Counted from the stretch's first letter, positions 7,994-18,027 are shown. The stretch: DNA of 64,000 nt from Frankia sp. R82 (GCF_023716925.1 NZ_JAMQQG010000211.1:1-64000); one strand, 5' to 3'. Made by a program: numbers and translations. The notes: generated by a model not told the origin, from the letters alone.

Positions 7994-10639
7994 ATGGTGG
8001 CCACACGGACTAGTGGCGCGCGGACGCGTGCACAGACGGGGACGGCCACGCCCCGACCTGGGGGCGGCGGACGTCAGGGCGGCAAGGCCCGCCCGGTAGC
8101 GGCCCGGCCGGCCCGGCCGGCGGCAAGGCCAGCGCGGCCGCCGCTGTCGCTGCTGATCGGGCGGGCCGTCATACGCACCTGCTATCGGTCGTGGATGTCG
8201 GTGGCGACGCTGCTCGGCACGATGCTGCGTCGCACCGGCCGTGGTGCGCGAGACCTGCGCATCGACCCGGCCCACCGGCGCGACGGGCTGGGTCTGGCCG
8301 CTGTGGGCGGGGCGATCCTCGCCGCCGCGGCGGTGTGGTTCGCCGCCGGCGGCCCGGTCGGCGACTTCGTGGCCGGCACGCTTGAGCTGTTCGTCGGCGC
8401 TGGTGCCTGGACGCTGCCGCTGTTCGGCTTCGGCGCCGCCTGGCGGCTGGTGCGCTCGCCCACCGACCCCGCCAGTCGCGGACGTGTGGTCATCGGCTGG
8501 TCGGCGTTCGCGGTGGGCGCGCTCGGCGTGCTGCACATCGCCCGCGGCCTGCCGGATGTCGGGGACAGCCTTGCCCGGGTGCGAGGCGCAGGCGGCCTGG
8601 TCGGCCTGGTCGGCGGGCTTCCCCTGGCCAGTGCGGTGACCCCCGTGCTGGCTGTTCCCCTGCTGGTGCTGCTCTCGGTGTTCGGCATCCTGGTCATCAC
8701 CGCGACCCCGATCCGCCAGGTCCCGGAGCGCCTGACCACCCTTGTCGAACGCCTCACCGTCGGCGTCCGCGAGCCGCGCACCGCGCCGGAGACCGGCGCG
8801 GACTACGACGACGAGTTCCTCAATGACACGCCCGCCGTCGCAGCTGTGCCCGCCGCGGCTGTCGAGGTGTACGACGTCGACGCCGACCGGCCCGGCACCC
8901 GTCGTGGCTCCCGGCGTCGGCAGGCGGCTGCCCCCGACCCGGTCGCCGCGACGACCGCTGATGTCGGACTGGACCTGTTCGGCGAGGTTGCCGGACCCGA
9001 GGCGGACACCGGCTATGCCACCCCGGACCCCGCCGAGTCCACCGACCCGGCTGCCCCGGCTGCTCGGCGTCGCCGGGAGCGGGTGGCGAAGGCGACCGCA
9101 GGTGCCCCCGACACGTCCACCGGTCTGCCCGCCGCGGCCGACCAGATCGAGTTCCTGGTGCCGCCGGGTGAGGGCGACTATGTGCTGCCGTCGCCGACGT
9201 TGCTGCGCTCCGGGACCCCGCCGAAGGTCCGCTCTGCCGCCACCGACACGGTGATCGCCTCGTTGACCGACGTGTTCGCCCAGTTCAAGGTGGATGCGCG
9301 GGTCACCGGCTTCACCCGTGGTCCGACGGTGACCCGCTATGAGGTGGAACTCGGCGCGGCGGTGAAGGTCGAGCGGATCACCCAGCTGGGAAAGAACATC
9401 GCCTATGCGGTGAAGAGCCCGGATGTGCGGATCATCAGCCCGATCCCGGGCAAGAGCGCGGTCGGCATCGAAATCCCGAACACCGACCGCGAGCTGGTGT
9501 CCCTCGGTGACGTCCTGCGCAGCGGCGAGGCGCTCGGCAACTCCCATCCGTTGCTGGTGGGTCTCGGCAAGGACATCGAGGGCGGTTACGTCCTGGCGAA
9601 CCTGGCGAAAATGCCGCACATCCTCATCGCGGGCGCGACCGGTGCTGGCAAGTCGACCTGTATCAACACGCTGATCACCTCGGTGCTGGCCCGGGCGACC
9701 CCCGATCAGGTCCGCATGGTGCTGGTCGACCCCAAGCGCGTCGAGCTCACCAACTACCAGGGCATTCCGCATCTGATCACTCCGATCATCACGAACCCGA
9801 AGAAGGCGGCAGACGCGCTGCAGTGGGTCGTGAAGGAGATGGAGAACCGCTACGAGGACCTCGCCGCCTGCGGGGTGCGCCATGTGGACGACTTCAACCG
9901 CAAGGTGCGTGCGGGGGAGATCATCACCCCGCCGGGCTCCGAGCGGGTGTACACGCCGTACCCGTACATTCTGACCATCGTCGACGAGCTTGCCGACTTG
10001 ATGATGGTCGCCCCACGGGACGTCGAGGACGCGATCTGCCGGATCACGGCAATGGCCCGCGCGGTCGGCATTCACCTGGTGCTCGCCACGCAGCGCCCCT
10101 CGGTGGACGTGGTCACCGGCCTGATCAAGGCGAATGTCCCGTCGCGCCTGGCGTTTGCGACCGCGTCACTCGCCGACAGTCGCACCATCCTCGACCAGGC
10201 CGGTGCCGAGAAGCTCGTCGGCCTCGGTGACGCTCTGTTCTTGCCGATGGGGGCCGGTAAGCCGGCCCGGATCCAGGGTGCGTTCGTCTCCGAGGACGAG
10301 ATCGCCGCAATCGTCGACCACACGAAGGAACAGGCCCCCCCAGCGTTCCGGGAGGACGTCTTCGAGCCCGGCGGCGAGGCGAAGAAGGACATCGACGAGG
10401 AGATCGGCGACGACATGGCTCTGTTCCTGCAGGCCGTGGAGCTCGTCGTCAGCACCCAGTTCGGCTCGACGTCGATGCTGCAACGCAAGCTACGCGTCGG
10501 CTTCGCCAAGGCCGGCCGCCTGATGGATCTGATGGAAAGTCGAGGGATCGTTGGTCCCAGCGAGGGCTCCAAAGCCCGCGACGTGCTGGTCATGCCCGAC
10601 GAGCTGGAAGGTCTGCTGACCACGCTGCGGGCTGGCTGA
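7994..10639 (+). CDS. ftsK: DNA translocase FtsK/SpoIIIE
   Basis: Septal DNA pump that moves chromosome termini during division. The order is a basic Ala/Arg N-terminus (1-50), several membrane segments (about 95-240), an acidic Ala/Pro linker (about 260-380), then the motor. Walker A is GATGAGKST (547-555), with a Walker B segment at ILTIVDELADLMM. The C-terminal winged-helix gamma domain (about 810-881) contains QRKLRVGFAKAGRLMDLME and should read orientation sequences on DNA. The length is 881 residues. The rodZ-like gene follows after about 115 bases. Confidence 0.95.
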   Translation: MVATRTSGARTRAQTGTATPRPGGGGRQGGKARPVAARPARPAARPARPPLSLLIGRAVIRTCYRSWMSVATLLGTMLRRTGRGARDLRIDPAHRRDGLGLAAVGGAILAAAAVWFAAGGPVGDFVAGTLELFVGAGAWTLPLFGFGAAWRLVRSPTDPASRGRVVIGWSAFAVGALGVLHIARGLPDVGDSLARVRGAGGLVGLVGGLPLASAVTPVLAVPLLVLLSVFGILVITATPIRQVPERLTTLVERLTVGVREPRTAPETGADYDDEFLNDTPAVAAVPAAAVEVYDVDADRPGTRRGSRRRQAAAPDPVAATTADVGLDLFGEVAGPEADTGYATPDPAESTDPAAPAARRRRERVAKATAGAPDTSTGLPAAADQIEFLVPPGEGDYVLPSPTLLRSGTPPKVRSAATDTVIASLTDVFAQFKVDARVTGFTRGPTVTRYEVELGAAVKVERITQLGKNIAYAVKSPDVRIISPIPGKSAVGIEIPNTDRELVSLGDVLRSGEALGNSHPLLVGLGKDIEGGYVLANLAKMPHILIAGATGAGKSTCINTLITSVLARATPDQVRMVLVDPKRVELTNYQGIPHLITPIITNPKKAADALQWVVKEMENRYEDLAACGVRHVDDFNRKVRAGEIITPPGSERVYTPYPYILTIVDELADLMMVAPRDVEDAICRITAMARAVGIHLVLATQRPSVDVVTGLIKANVPSRLAFATASLADSRTILDQAGAEKLVGLGDALFLPMGAGKPARIQGAFVSEDEIAAIVDHTKEQAPPAFREDVFEPGGEAKKDIDEEIGDDMALFLQAVELVVSTQFGSTSMLQRKLRVGFAKAGRLMDLMESRGIVGPSEGSKARDVLVMPDELEGLLTTLRAG

Positions 10640-10753
10640 CCGGGGGCGCCCTGCCGGGTGGGTCTGCTTTCAGGGCCGGGTCGGGAACCGTACACTCGCA
10701 CGCGGGTGCCTCCACTGTAGTAGGCAGCAAACGGACGGTGCGGAGGTCGCGTC

Positions 10754-11614
10754 ATGCAGTCCGTGGACGATCCGCAGCCGGCAAGCGCCGGCTCGCAGCT
10801 CGCCGCGGCCCGCCGCGAACGTGGCCTGACAGTCGATGAGGTCAGCGAGCGCACGCGGGTCCGAGTTACTCTGATCGAGCAGATCGAGCGAGACGATTAT
10901 TCACATTGCGGCGGCACTGTGTACGCCCGCGGTCACCTTCGCAGTATCGCGACGACCCTGGGCCTTGAGCCCGGTCCGGTCTTGGCCGCCTACGACGCGA
11001 CACACGAGTCGCTGGCTGGCCCGGTCCTCGTCGTTCCTGCCGGAGAATTCGACCCGCTACGCGGCTCGTCCCGAGGCGGCAATCGCACTTTCCGCTGGGG
11101 CGCAGCTATGATCGTTTCTCTGGTGGCGGTGTGCCTGGTTGCCATCGTCTTCCTCCTGCTACCAGGTGGCGGTTCGTCCGACTCACCCGATTCCGCACGC
11201 CAGGGCCACCCGAGTGCCCCGGCCGGCGAGCCCGCAGCGCCACCGCCATCGGCTAGTGCCCCGGCACCCATCCCCAGCACATCCGCCCCCACCGGGGTGA
11301 ACCTCGTGCTGGCCACGCCGGATGCGCAGAGTTGGCTGGAGGTGCGCGATGATCAGAGTCACATCCTGCTCTCGCAGCTTCTGCAGTCCGGTGACTCCCG
11401 CACGATCACAGCCCCTGGTGCGCTGCACATCCGCATGGGTAACGCTGGCGCGGTCGCCCTGTCCTGCAACGGCCGGGCCCTTGGCCCGTCCGGCGGCACC
11501 GGCCAAGTAGTCACGATCACGGTGAGTGCAGCGCAGACCGGCGGCTGCGAGGTCGGTGACGGTAACGGCGAGCCCGCGGCACTTGTTACCACACCGTCCG
11601 CTCGCGCCGACTAG
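10754..11614 (+). CDS. RodZ-like helix-turn-helix membrane protein
   Basis: 286 residues. Residues about 14-80 form a RodZ-type helix-turn-helix (GSQLAAARRERGLTVDEVSE, then the YARGHLRSIA segment). One membrane segment follows (about 116-136), then a Ser/Pro/Ala linker and a C-terminal beta domain of the DUF4115 type (about 178-265). Such proteins link the cytoskeleton or cell-wall machinery to the membrane; filamentous actinobacteria keep one here between ftsK and rimO. The start ATG 10754 is preceded by GGAGG. There is no evidence for DNA-binding regulation. Confidence 0.82.
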   Translation: MQSVDDPQPASAGSQLAAARRERGLTVDEVSERTRVRVTLIEQIERDDYSHCGGTVYARGHLRSIATTLGLEPGPVLAAYDATHESLAGPVLVVPAGEFDPLRGSSRGGNRTFRWGAAMIVSLVAVCLVAIVFLLLPGGGSSDSPDSARQGHPSAPAGEPAAPPPSASAPAPIPSTSAPTGVNLVLATPDAQSWLEVRDDQSHILLSQLLQSGDSRTITAPGALHIRMGNAGAVALSCNGRALGPSGGTGQVVTITVSAAQTGGCEVGDGNGEPAALVTTPSARAD

Positions 11615-11634
11615 ACACATCCAGCTGCCGGCGT

Positions 11635-13074
11635 CTATGCGGTCAGGCCATAGAGCCCTCCTTCGCCGGCGCTCAGTCCGTCGAGATTGGGAATGCGGAC
11701 GGAGCTCTGGTCGGGCTCATGGTTCACAAACGGCGCGTTGCGGAGAATCCGCCCATCGGGTGCGTGAACGGTGATTGTCCCGTCGTGGTCTCGGCGGACA
11801 ACGAGGCTCTGGTCATGGATGGCGCGGTGATGCGTGCCGCAGACGAGCAGCAGACTCTCGATGTTGGTCTCGCCCTCGTTGGCATGCCACTCGTGCAGAT
11901 GATGGATCTGCAACCATCGCGTGTGATCGCACGAAGGGAACTGGCAAATTCCCTGATCGCGGAGATAGACCGCGTCGCGCAGCCGGCTGGTGGGTAGACG
12001 GTTGCGCCGGCCGAGGCGCAGCGGATTGTTCTCACGGTCGGTCAACAGCGCGCGGATCATGCCGTCACAGCCAAGACGGCTGACCATACCGGCAGGTAGC
12101 CCGATGGCCCATCCGGCAACGAAGGCGAGCCCGGCAGGGATTCGGCCTTGCCGGGCCTCCTCGTTCTTCTTGCCCCTAGGCTGATCGGCGACGGCACTGC
12201 CGGGGTTCTGCGGAACATCGTGATCGTCGGCCTCGAACGCTCCACGTACAACCTCGGTCGCTCCCTCGCCGTCATCCTCGCCGTCGCCGTCGGGGACGGT
12301 GACGTGGATGTTGAGCGTATGTGGGGAGTTCTGGAGCTTCGGGGCCTGGTGATGCAGGAATGCCTCGGCGAGTGCAATGAGAGCATCTGCATCGCGGGCC
12401 TGCCCGCGCGGGGCATGGGCGATTTCCCCGTCCGCAGGCAGGCCGGTCGGGACCGGAGTGTCTCGACCGGCCTCAGAGCTCGACCGTGCCGCATTGAGGC
12501 CAGCAATCAGAATGGCCGCGTCGTCCGGAGGCAGGGTTGCGACGAGCCGGACCGAGCCGTCGCTGGACGCCTGCAGCGTGACCGCGCGAGCGGCACGGAG
12601 CTTCGCGGGATCGGCGTTCCTCTGCCGATGGCGGCTCACGAACCTTTCCAACCGCCCAGCGGTCATCTGCCGGGCGTGCGAGAGCCAGTAGGCCTCGTCG
12701 GCGGGGCTCGCGACTCGAGTGATGGCGCGAACCTTCGAGTAGGACAGTTCTCCGGAGGCGAAAGAGGCATGGACAGCGGGCAACTTCTCCACTGCATGAG
12801 CGGTGGCGAGCTGCTCGCGAGCCGTCCGCAACTCCAGCCCGCAGTGCAGAGCCAGCCAGTGCGCGCAGGAGGAGACACCGATGCCAGACCAGCCCTGACG
12901 ACGGTCGAACGCAGCGATGGTCCTGAGCCATGTGCAGGTGGCAACCGCGAGTCGCGTCGACCAACGGCAGATCGCCTCCTCCACCAACTCCAGCGGAGCA
13001 AGGTCCGCATCGAAGCTGGCGAGAGTGGGAGGGGGAGGCGGTGGGAGGGAGCTGGAGGTCCGAGTCATGGTCAT
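11635..13074 (-). CDS. DUF222 / HNH endonuclease domain protein (13E12 REP family)
   Basis: 479 residues from ATG 13074 (GTG 13077 is also possible). The N-terminal two thirds match the DUF222 pattern (RSTRLAVATC... through GRLERFVSRHRQR). The C-terminus is an HNH nuclease: YLRDQGICQFPSCD, then LQIHHLHEWHANEGETNIESLLLVCGTHHRAIH, with the His and Cys ligands intact. Such genes are multicopy and mobile-like in mycobacteria and related genera. It is transcribed against its neighbours and splits the ftsK-rodZ-rimO-pgsA cluster. Its codon use looks less GC-rich than the flanks. The open frame extends to 13602, but that part does not look coding. Confidence 0.88.
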   Translation of the reverse strand: MTMTRTSSSLPPPPPPTLASFDADLAPLELVEEAICRWSTRLAVATCTWLRTIAAFDRRQGWSGIGVSSCAHWLALHCGLELRTAREQLATAHAVEKLPAVHASFASGELSYSKVRAITRVASPADEAYWLSHARQMTAGRLERFVSRHRQRNADPAKLRAARAVTLQASSDGSVRLVATLPPDDAAILIAGLNAARSSSEAGRDTPVPTGLPADGEIAHAPRGQARDADALIALAEAFLHHQAPKLQNSPHTLNIHVTVPDGDGEDDGEGATEVVRGAFEADDHDVPQNPGSAVADQPRGKKNEEARQGRIPAGLAFVAGWAIGLPAGMVSRLGCDGMIRALLTDRENNPLRLGRRNRLPTSRLRDAVYLRDQGICQFPSCDHTRWLQIHHLHEWHANEGETNIESLLLVCGTHHRAIHDQSLVVRRDHDGTITVHAPDGRILRNAPFVNHEPDQSSVRIPNLDGLSAGEGGLYGLTA

Positions 13075-13077
13075 CAC

Positions 13078-13617
13078 CGGTTCAGGGGTGAGGAGCGTGC
13101 GAAGCGCTGACGGACGCCAGTCTCTCACAGGGGAGCTGAAATTTCGACCATCTGAGCGAATGAAGGAGAACAGAGTTTCGATTTTCTGAGGCTTGTGGGT
13201 TACGGTCGGGTACTGCGTCCTGGTCCTGCAGGCTTGCTGTCTATGGGTATCGGACCCTTGACATCTGCGATCTCGCGTGGCGTCATGAGATCGAACATGC
13301 GGTCGACTCTCGGGTTGGCCGCTTGCGGGGGCGCCGGCTGGCTCCGGCATCCGGGACGATCGGCAAACGGCGATGCCGACGCGGTCCCTGGTCTGGGGCT
13401 GGTACGGACTCTGGGAACGGAAGGGTATGGACGACGGTTCCGCGGAACCGTCGCACCCGGTCCAGGTGGAACCTCCGGGAGGGAGGGAAATGGCAGGAGA
13501 AGGCGGTCGGCCGCGCTGTGCGGCCGAAGTCAATCCGCTCGGTGATGTGTGGCTATGGCTGCCCGCCATGTCGGGCTGATGCGGCGCCGGTCGTCGATGC
13601 ACCGGTAGCCTGACCTC
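13078..13617. other. 540-base gap between DUF222 gene and rimO
   Basis: No convincing gene. Codon bias is weak on both strands. Short frames exist, for example a forward one ending at 13579, but without a ribosome site or family match. It holds a 22-bp perfect palindrome (13432-13453) and the presumed promoters of both flanking genes. It may be the junction of the inserted DUF222 element. Confidence 0.5.
13432..13453. repeat. 22-bp perfect palindrome
   Basis: The sequence equals its own reverse complement for 22 bases; the central part is ggttccgcggaacc. It lies between the divergent DUF222 gene and rimO. It could be an operator, a recombination site or a cleavage site of the HNH protein; nothing in the sequence decides. 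Confidence 0.7.
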
Positions 13618-15108
13618 GTGTCCACACGTGCCTCTCGCCGGGTAGCTCTGATCACGCTCGGTTGCGCCCGTAACGAGGTGGACTCGGAGGAGCTGGCGGC
13701 CCGCCTGGCCACTCAGGGCTGGCAGCTGGTCGACGAGGCCGCCGACGCCGATGCCGTGCTAGTGAACACGTGCGGCTTCGTCGACGCGGCGAAGAAGGAT
13801 TCGATTGACGCCCTTCTTGCCGCCGATGACCTGCGTGACCAGGAGGGCGTGAGCGGGCCGCGAGCTGTCGTTGCCGTCGGGTGCATGGCCGAGCGGTATG
13901 GCAGTGAGCTCGCCTCCAGCCTGCCCGAGGCCGATGCGGTGCTTGGGTTCGATGCGTACCCGCGCATAGGCCAGCATCTGGATGCGGTCCTCGCTGGTGC
14001 CGAGGTGCCGACACACCGGCCGCGAGACCGCCGCCGCCTGTTGCCGATCACCCCGGTGGACCGGCCTGCAGCCGCCGTCCACGTGCCGGGCCATGGCGAT
14101 CGGGGCGAGCGCGGAGGCAACCTGGCGTTGGCGTCCGTGGAGCGTCGCCGGCTGACCGCAGGGCCGGTCGCGGCGTTGAAGATCTCCAGTGGGTGCGATC
14201 GGCGGTGCGCGTTTTGCGCTATTCCCTCCTTCCGCGGATCGCATGTGTCCCGGCCTCCGCAGGACGTGCTTGCTGAGGCAGAGTGGCTGGCCGGCGAGGG
14301 GGTGCGTGAGTTGGTGCTGGTCAGCGAGAACTCGACGTCCTACGGCAAGGATCTCGGTGATCTGCGCGCGCTGGAGACGCTGCTGCCTCAGCTCGCTGCC
14401 GTGCCGGGCATCATCCGGGTGCGGACGGTCTACCTGCAGCCGGCTGAGCTGCGTCCGTCACTGGTGGAGGTGCTGCTGACCACTCCAGGCTTGGCGCCGT
14501 ATCTGGATCTTTCGTTCCAGCATGCAAGTCCAGATGTGCTGCGCCGGATGCGGCGCTTCGGTGGCGCCGAGCACTTTCTGGACCTGCTTCGTCGCGCTCG
14601 TGCGCTGTGCCCGGACCTGGGTGCACGATCAAACGTCATCGTGGGCTTTCCCGGGGAGACCGCGGCGGACGTGGACATTCTCGCCGAGTTCCTGGTCGAG
14701 GCCGAGCTGGACGCGGTCGGTGTGTTCGGCTACTCGGATGAGGAGGGTACCGAGGCGGTCGGCCTGCCTGGCAAGCTCGATGTGGAGGAGATCGAGCATC
14801 GCCGGGTGCGAATCACCGATCTCGTTGAGCAGCTGACCGCGGATCGTGCGACTTCCCGTGTCGGGGATCGGGTGCAGGTTCTTGTCGAGGAGGTCACGGA
14901 CGGGCTGGCCCACGGCTGCGCCGGTCATCAGCAGCCCGAGGTCGATGGGGCGTGTGTTGTGCGCCTGCCCGGACCGCCGCGGCAGGATCCGGTGCGGGTC
15001 GGTGATCTGGTGGAGGTGCGGGTCGTGGCGACCGAAGGGGTGGATCTGATCGCCGAGTTCGAGGCGGTTGTCGACCGGGCGCCGCGCGACGCGGTCACCA
15101 AGACGTGA
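13618..15108 (+). CDS. rimO: Ribosomal protein S12 methylthiotransferase
   Basis: Radical SAM enzyme that adds a methylthio group to an aspartate of ribosomal protein S12. The N-terminal UPF0004 domain has cysteines in [20 protein letters not shown] and VGCMAERY. The radical SAM cluster is C193-x3-C197-x2-C200 (CDRRCAFC). A C-terminal TRAM domain runs from about residue 415. The length of 496 is somewhat long because of an insert around 130-180. The start is GTG 13618. The stop overlaps the pgsA start by 4 bases (GTGA), so rimO, pgsA and cinA form one operon. Confidence 0.93.
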   Translation: MSTRASRRVALITLGCARNEVDSEELAARLATQGWQLVDEAADADAVLVNTCGFVDAAKKDSIDALLAADDLRDQEGVSGPRAVVAVGCMAERYGSELASSLPEADAVLGFDAYPRIGQHLDAVLAGAEVPTHRPRDRRRLLPITPVDRPAAAVHVPGHGDRGERGGNLALASVERRRLTAGPVAALKISSGCDRRCAFCAIPSFRGSHVSRPPQDVLAEAEWLAGEGVRELVLVSENSTSYGKDLGDLRALETLLPQLAAVPGIIRVRTVYLQPAELRPSLVEVLLTTPGLAPYLDLSFQHASPDVLRRMRRFGGAEHFLDLLRRARALCPDLGARSNVIVGFPGETAADVDILAEFLVEAELDAVGVFGYSDEEGTEAVGLPGKLDVEEIEHRRVRITDLVEQLTADRATSRVGDRVQVLVEEVTDGLAHGCAGHQQPEVDGACVVRLPGPPRQDPVRVGDLVEVRVVATEGVDLIAEFEAVVDRAPRDAVTKT

Positions 15109-15758
15109 CGGCCGCTTCCGCCGGCGCGCCAGTGCTCAACGTGGCCAATGTGCTCACCGTGTCGCGTCTGGTGCTGGTGCCGGTCTTCGTCGCGTTCCTG
15201 TTCGCTGGGCCCGACCATGACGGCTGGCGGTACGCGGCGTTCGCGGCCTATGCCGTCGCCGCGATCACAGACCAGATCGATGGTCTGATCGCCCGCCATT
15301 GGCACCTGGTCACCGACTTCGGCATTCTCGTTGACCCGATCGCCGACAAGGCGCTCACCGGGGCCGCGCTGATTTCACTTTCCGCACTGGGTGAGCTGCC
15401 CTGGGCGGTTACGGTGGCGATCCTGGTGCGGGAGATCGGCGTGACCCTGCTGCGGTTGTGGGTCATCCGCTTCGGGGTGATCGCTGCGAGCCGGGGTGGA
15501 AAGGCAAAGACCCTGCTGCTCAACGTTGCCATCGGGCTGTACGTGCTGCCGCTGACCGGGGTGGCCGCGACCAGCAGGGCGGTGATCCTGGCGGCCGGGG
15601 TGGTCGTGGCAGTGATCACCGGGGTCGACTACGTCTATCGGGCGCTGGCCCTGCGTCGCCGGGCGGCCCGGCAGCGGGCGGCCACGGATGAAACACAGAG
15701 CGCAGCCAAGAACGGGACCACGGCAACGGACCGCGAGGGATATGCCGATGCGTGCTGA
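15105..15758 (+). CDS. pgsA: CDP-diacylglycerol-glycerol-3-phosphate 3-phosphatidyltransferase
   Basis: Membrane enzyme making phosphatidylglycerol phosphate. The CDP-alcohol phosphotransferase motif D-x2-DG-x2-AR-x8-G-x3-D-x3-D is complete, in the segment starting [12 protein letters not shown] (about residue 63). Four to five hydrophobic segments are visible. The length of 217 is usual. The start GTG 15105 overlaps the rimO stop, and the 3' end overlaps the cinA start by 11 bases. The C-terminal tail is polar and specific to this protein. Confidence 0.92.
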   Translation: MTAASAGAPVLNVANVLTVSRLVLVPVFVAFLFAGPDHDGWRYAAFAAYAVAAITDQIDGLIARHWHLVTDFGILVDPIADKALTGAALISLSALGELPWAVTVAILVREIGVTLLRLWVIRFGVIAASRGGKAKTLLLNVAIGLYVLPLTGVAATSRAVILAAGVVVAVITGVDYVYRALALRRRAARQRAATDETQSAAKNGTTATDREGYADAC

Positions 15759-17019
15759 GCTTTTGGCTGTCGGTGACGAGTTGCTCTACGGCGACATCGT
15801 CAACGGTAACGCCGCCTGGCTCGGAGGTCAGCTCGCCGACGTCGGGGTGACCCTGGAGCGGTCCGTCGTCGTCGGCGATGAGGTCGAGGTGATCGCTGCC
15901 GCGATCCGCTCGGCGTTGGATCGCGCGGACACCGTGTTGATCACCGGGGGCCTCGGTCCCACACAGGACGATCTGACCCGCGAGGGCATCGCGGTCGCGG
16001 CAGGTGGCGTCGAGGTACGCCGGGTCGAGGCTCTCGCCGACGAGCTGGCCCTTCGCTACGAGCAGCAGGGCCGCAGCGGCGACGTGCCGAACATGAACTT
16101 CCGTCAGGCGGAGCTGCCGGCCGGCGCGCAGCCGCTGCCCAACCTCGCGGGGACCGCCCCGGGGGTGCGGATGGAGATCGGCGCGGGCGTCGTCTACGCA
16201 ATGCCAGGTGTTCCGTTCGAAATGACCGCGATGTTCACTGCGAACGTCCTGCCTGACCTGCTGCGCCGGGCTGGCCAGCCGGCGGTGGTGGTGCACCGGG
16301 TGCTGCGTACCGCGGGCATGTGGGAGTCGTCGGTCGCGCAGGCGCTGGCCGAGGAGGTCGAACGGCTGGCTCCGATCGGTAATCCCCGGATCGCGTTCCT
16401 GGCCAGCGAGGGGCAGACCCGGGTCCGGATCACCGCTCGCGCGCGAGACCGGGCTGCTGCCGACGAGCTGATCGCACCGGTGGAGACGGCGGCCCGGGCG
16501 GCGTTGGGGGCCGGGGTGTACGGCAGCGATAGCGACACCCTCGAGGGCGTCGTGCTGGCCCTGCTCGCCGCGCGAAACGCGACGCTCGCCGTCGCCGAGT
16601 CGGTCACCGGTGGCCTGCTCGCCGGCCGGCTGACCGACGTGCCCGGCTCGAGTGCGGTGTTCCGTGGGGGGGTGGTGTCCTATGCGACGGAGGTGAAGAC
16701 GTCGGCGCTGGGGGTGGACGCCGGGGTGCTGGCCATACAGGGTGCGGTGTCGGCGGCGACGGCGGCCGCGATGGCGAGCGGGGTCCGTGACCGGCTGGGC
16801 GCGGACTATGGTCTGTCAACGACCGGCGTGGCCGGCCCGGGCAGCGCTGAGGGGCATCCGCCGGGGACGGTGCATCTTGGACTGGCCGGCCCGGCGGGAG
16901 TGATCACTCGGCTGGTGCGGCTGCCGGGTGATCGGGCGCGGGTGCGGACGTTCGCGGTTGTGTCCGCCCTGGACCTGTTGCGTCGAACGTTGACTGCCGG
17001 CCCGAATGTGGCAAGCTGA
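15748..17019 (+). CDS. cinA: CinA-family competence/damage-inducible protein
   Basis: Two domains: an N-terminal molybdopterin-binding-like fold ([20 protein letters not shown] to about 170, with TGGLGPTQDDLTREG) and a C-terminal PncC-type nicotinamide-nucleotide amidohydrolase domain (from about 275, VAESVTGGLLAGRLTDVPGS). Homologues deamidate NMN and hydrolyse ADP-ribose in pyridine nucleotide recycling. ATG 15748 is preferred because GAGGGA (15734-15739) is well spaced; ATG 15742 is the alternative. The length is 423 residues. The clgR gene follows after about 150 bases that may hold its promoter. Confidence 0.9.
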   Translation: MRAELLAVGDELLYGDIVNGNAAWLGGQLADVGVTLERSVVVGDEVEVIAAAIRSALDRADTVLITGGLGPTQDDLTREGIAVAAGGVEVRRVEALADELALRYEQQGRSGDVPNMNFRQAELPAGAQPLPNLAGTAPGVRMEIGAGVVYAMPGVPFEMTAMFTANVLPDLLRRAGQPAVVVHRVLRTAGMWESSVAQALAEEVERLAPIGNPRIAFLASEGQTRVRITARARDRAAADELIAPVETAARAALGAGVYGSDSDTLEGVVLALLAARNATLAVAESVTGGLLAGRLTDVPGSSAVFRGGVVSYATEVKTSALGVDAGVLAIQGAVSAATAAAMASGVRDRLGADYGLSTTGVAGPGSAEGHPPGTVHLGLAGPAGVITRLVRLPGDRARVRTFAVVSALDLLRRTLTAGPNVAS

Positions 17020-17167
17020 ACACGTTGCGTGACGAGCTCTCGATGAGACACGGGAGTAATCGCCGGACCCGAGGTGCTTACACAGTTACAGTCCCATCAA
17101 CGACGGCCCGAGGGCCGTGGTGGTGGGTATACGGTGAACGCATCCCGCGGACGAAGGAGGAGGCTCG

Positions 17168-17479
17168 ATGGTCCTGCTCCGACGCATGATCGGCGAGGCG
17201 TTGCGCCGCCGCCGTCAGGATCAGCACCGCACGCTTCGGGAGGTGTCGTCGGCAGCCAGAGTGTCGCTCGGCTACCTTTCCGAGGTCGAACGCGGCCAGA
17301 AAGAGGCAAGCTCCGAGCTGCTCGCGGCGATCTGCGAGGCGCTCGGGGTTCGGCTTGCCGATCTGCTGCGTGAGGTCAGCGAAGACCTGGAGCTCGCGGA
17401 GCTCACGGTCGGCGCGGCAGTGGGTGGTGCCACGGTGGTCGTGCCGGCTCGTCCGACCGTGGTGGAACGGGCGGCCTGA
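17168..17479 (+). CDS. clgR: XRE-family regulator, ClgR-like
   Basis: 103 residues with a Cro/CI helix-turn-helix (about 14-68: [20 protein letters not shown], then [20 protein letters not shown]). ClgR activates clp protease genes, and in mycobacteria also pspA. The position after pgsA/cinA and before pspA matches the mycobacterial order. The protein ends in Ala-Ala; a C-terminal Ala-Ala is the Clp degradation signal of Streptomyces ClgR/PopR regulators. A strong GGAGGAGG lies just before ATG 17168. Confidence 0.85.
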   Translation: MVLLRRMIGEALRRRRQDQHRTLREVSSAARVSLGYLSEVERGQKEASSELLAAICEALGVRLADLLREVSEDLELAELTVGAAVGGATVVVPARPTVVERAA

Positions 17480-17559
17480 GAGTCGGCTTACGCCCTCCGA
17501 TCCCGGGCACGTCTGTAGGCGCAGGCGACTGTCCGAGCGTGAGGGAGGGCAAACGAGCC

Positions 17560-18027
17560 ATGAGCGCGATCCGAAGCCCACTGTCCGACGAGGCTGGCGT
17601 TGTTGCCGGTGAGGCCCTGCAGGGCGCCCTTGTCGATCTGATCGATCTGAGCCTGTTCGCCAAGCAGTTGCACTGGAACGTCACCGGCCGGACGTTTCGT
17701 AGCGTGCATCAGCAACTCGACGAGGTGGTCGACCTCGCCCGTCGGTACGCCGACGAGGTGGCCGAGCGGGCCGTCGCGATCGGCGTCAATCCGGATGGCC
17801 AGTCGGTGACGGTGGCCCGTGGCACCCATCTGCCCGGAGTCGAGGTCGGCTACGTCGCGGACGAAAAGGTGCTACGGCTCGTGACCGAGGTGCTCGCCGC
17901 AACGGTGACCAGGATGCGCACCCGGATGGACGTCACCGCGCAACCCGACCCGGTCACCCAGGATTTGATCATCGGTATCGTGCGCGACCTCGAACAGCAG
18001 CACTGGATGTTCCAGGCCGTGGTCTGA
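17560..18027 (+). CDS. dps: Dps/ferritin-like DNA protection protein
   Basis: A four-helix bundle expected to form a 12-mer that stores iron and shields DNA. The family motifs are visible: LHWNVTGRTFRSVHQQLDE (about residues 35-53) and the following DLARRYADEVAERAVAIG, carrying the inter-subunit ferroxidase His, Asp and Glu. ATG 17560 is chosen because GGAGGG lies about 10 bases upstream; GTG 17539 is the upstream alternative. The length is 155 residues. It lies between clgR and pspA, suggesting a stress role. The stop codon starts a 15-bp tandem repeat. Confidence 0.9.
   Translation: MSAIRSPLSDEAGVVAGEALQGALVDLIDLSLFAKQLHWNVTGRTFRSVHQQLDEVVDLARRYADEVAERAVAIGVNPDGQSVTVARGTHLPGVEVGYVADEKVLRLVTEVLAATVTRMRTRMDVTAQPDPVTQDLIIGIVRDLEQQHWMFQAVV

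Noticed and set aside
7745-10075. 776-codon open frame on the minus strand
   Set aside because: It is antisense to ftsK; its composition (Arg, Gly, His, Gln) is the usual shadow of a GC-rich gene, with no domain.
12148-13110. 320-codon plus-strand frame across the DUF222 gene
   Set aside because: Antisense to a gene with clear DUF222 and HNH motifs.
13373-13579. 68-codon frame before rimO
   Set aside because: No ribosome site, poor codon bias and it spans the palindrome; no homologue recognised.
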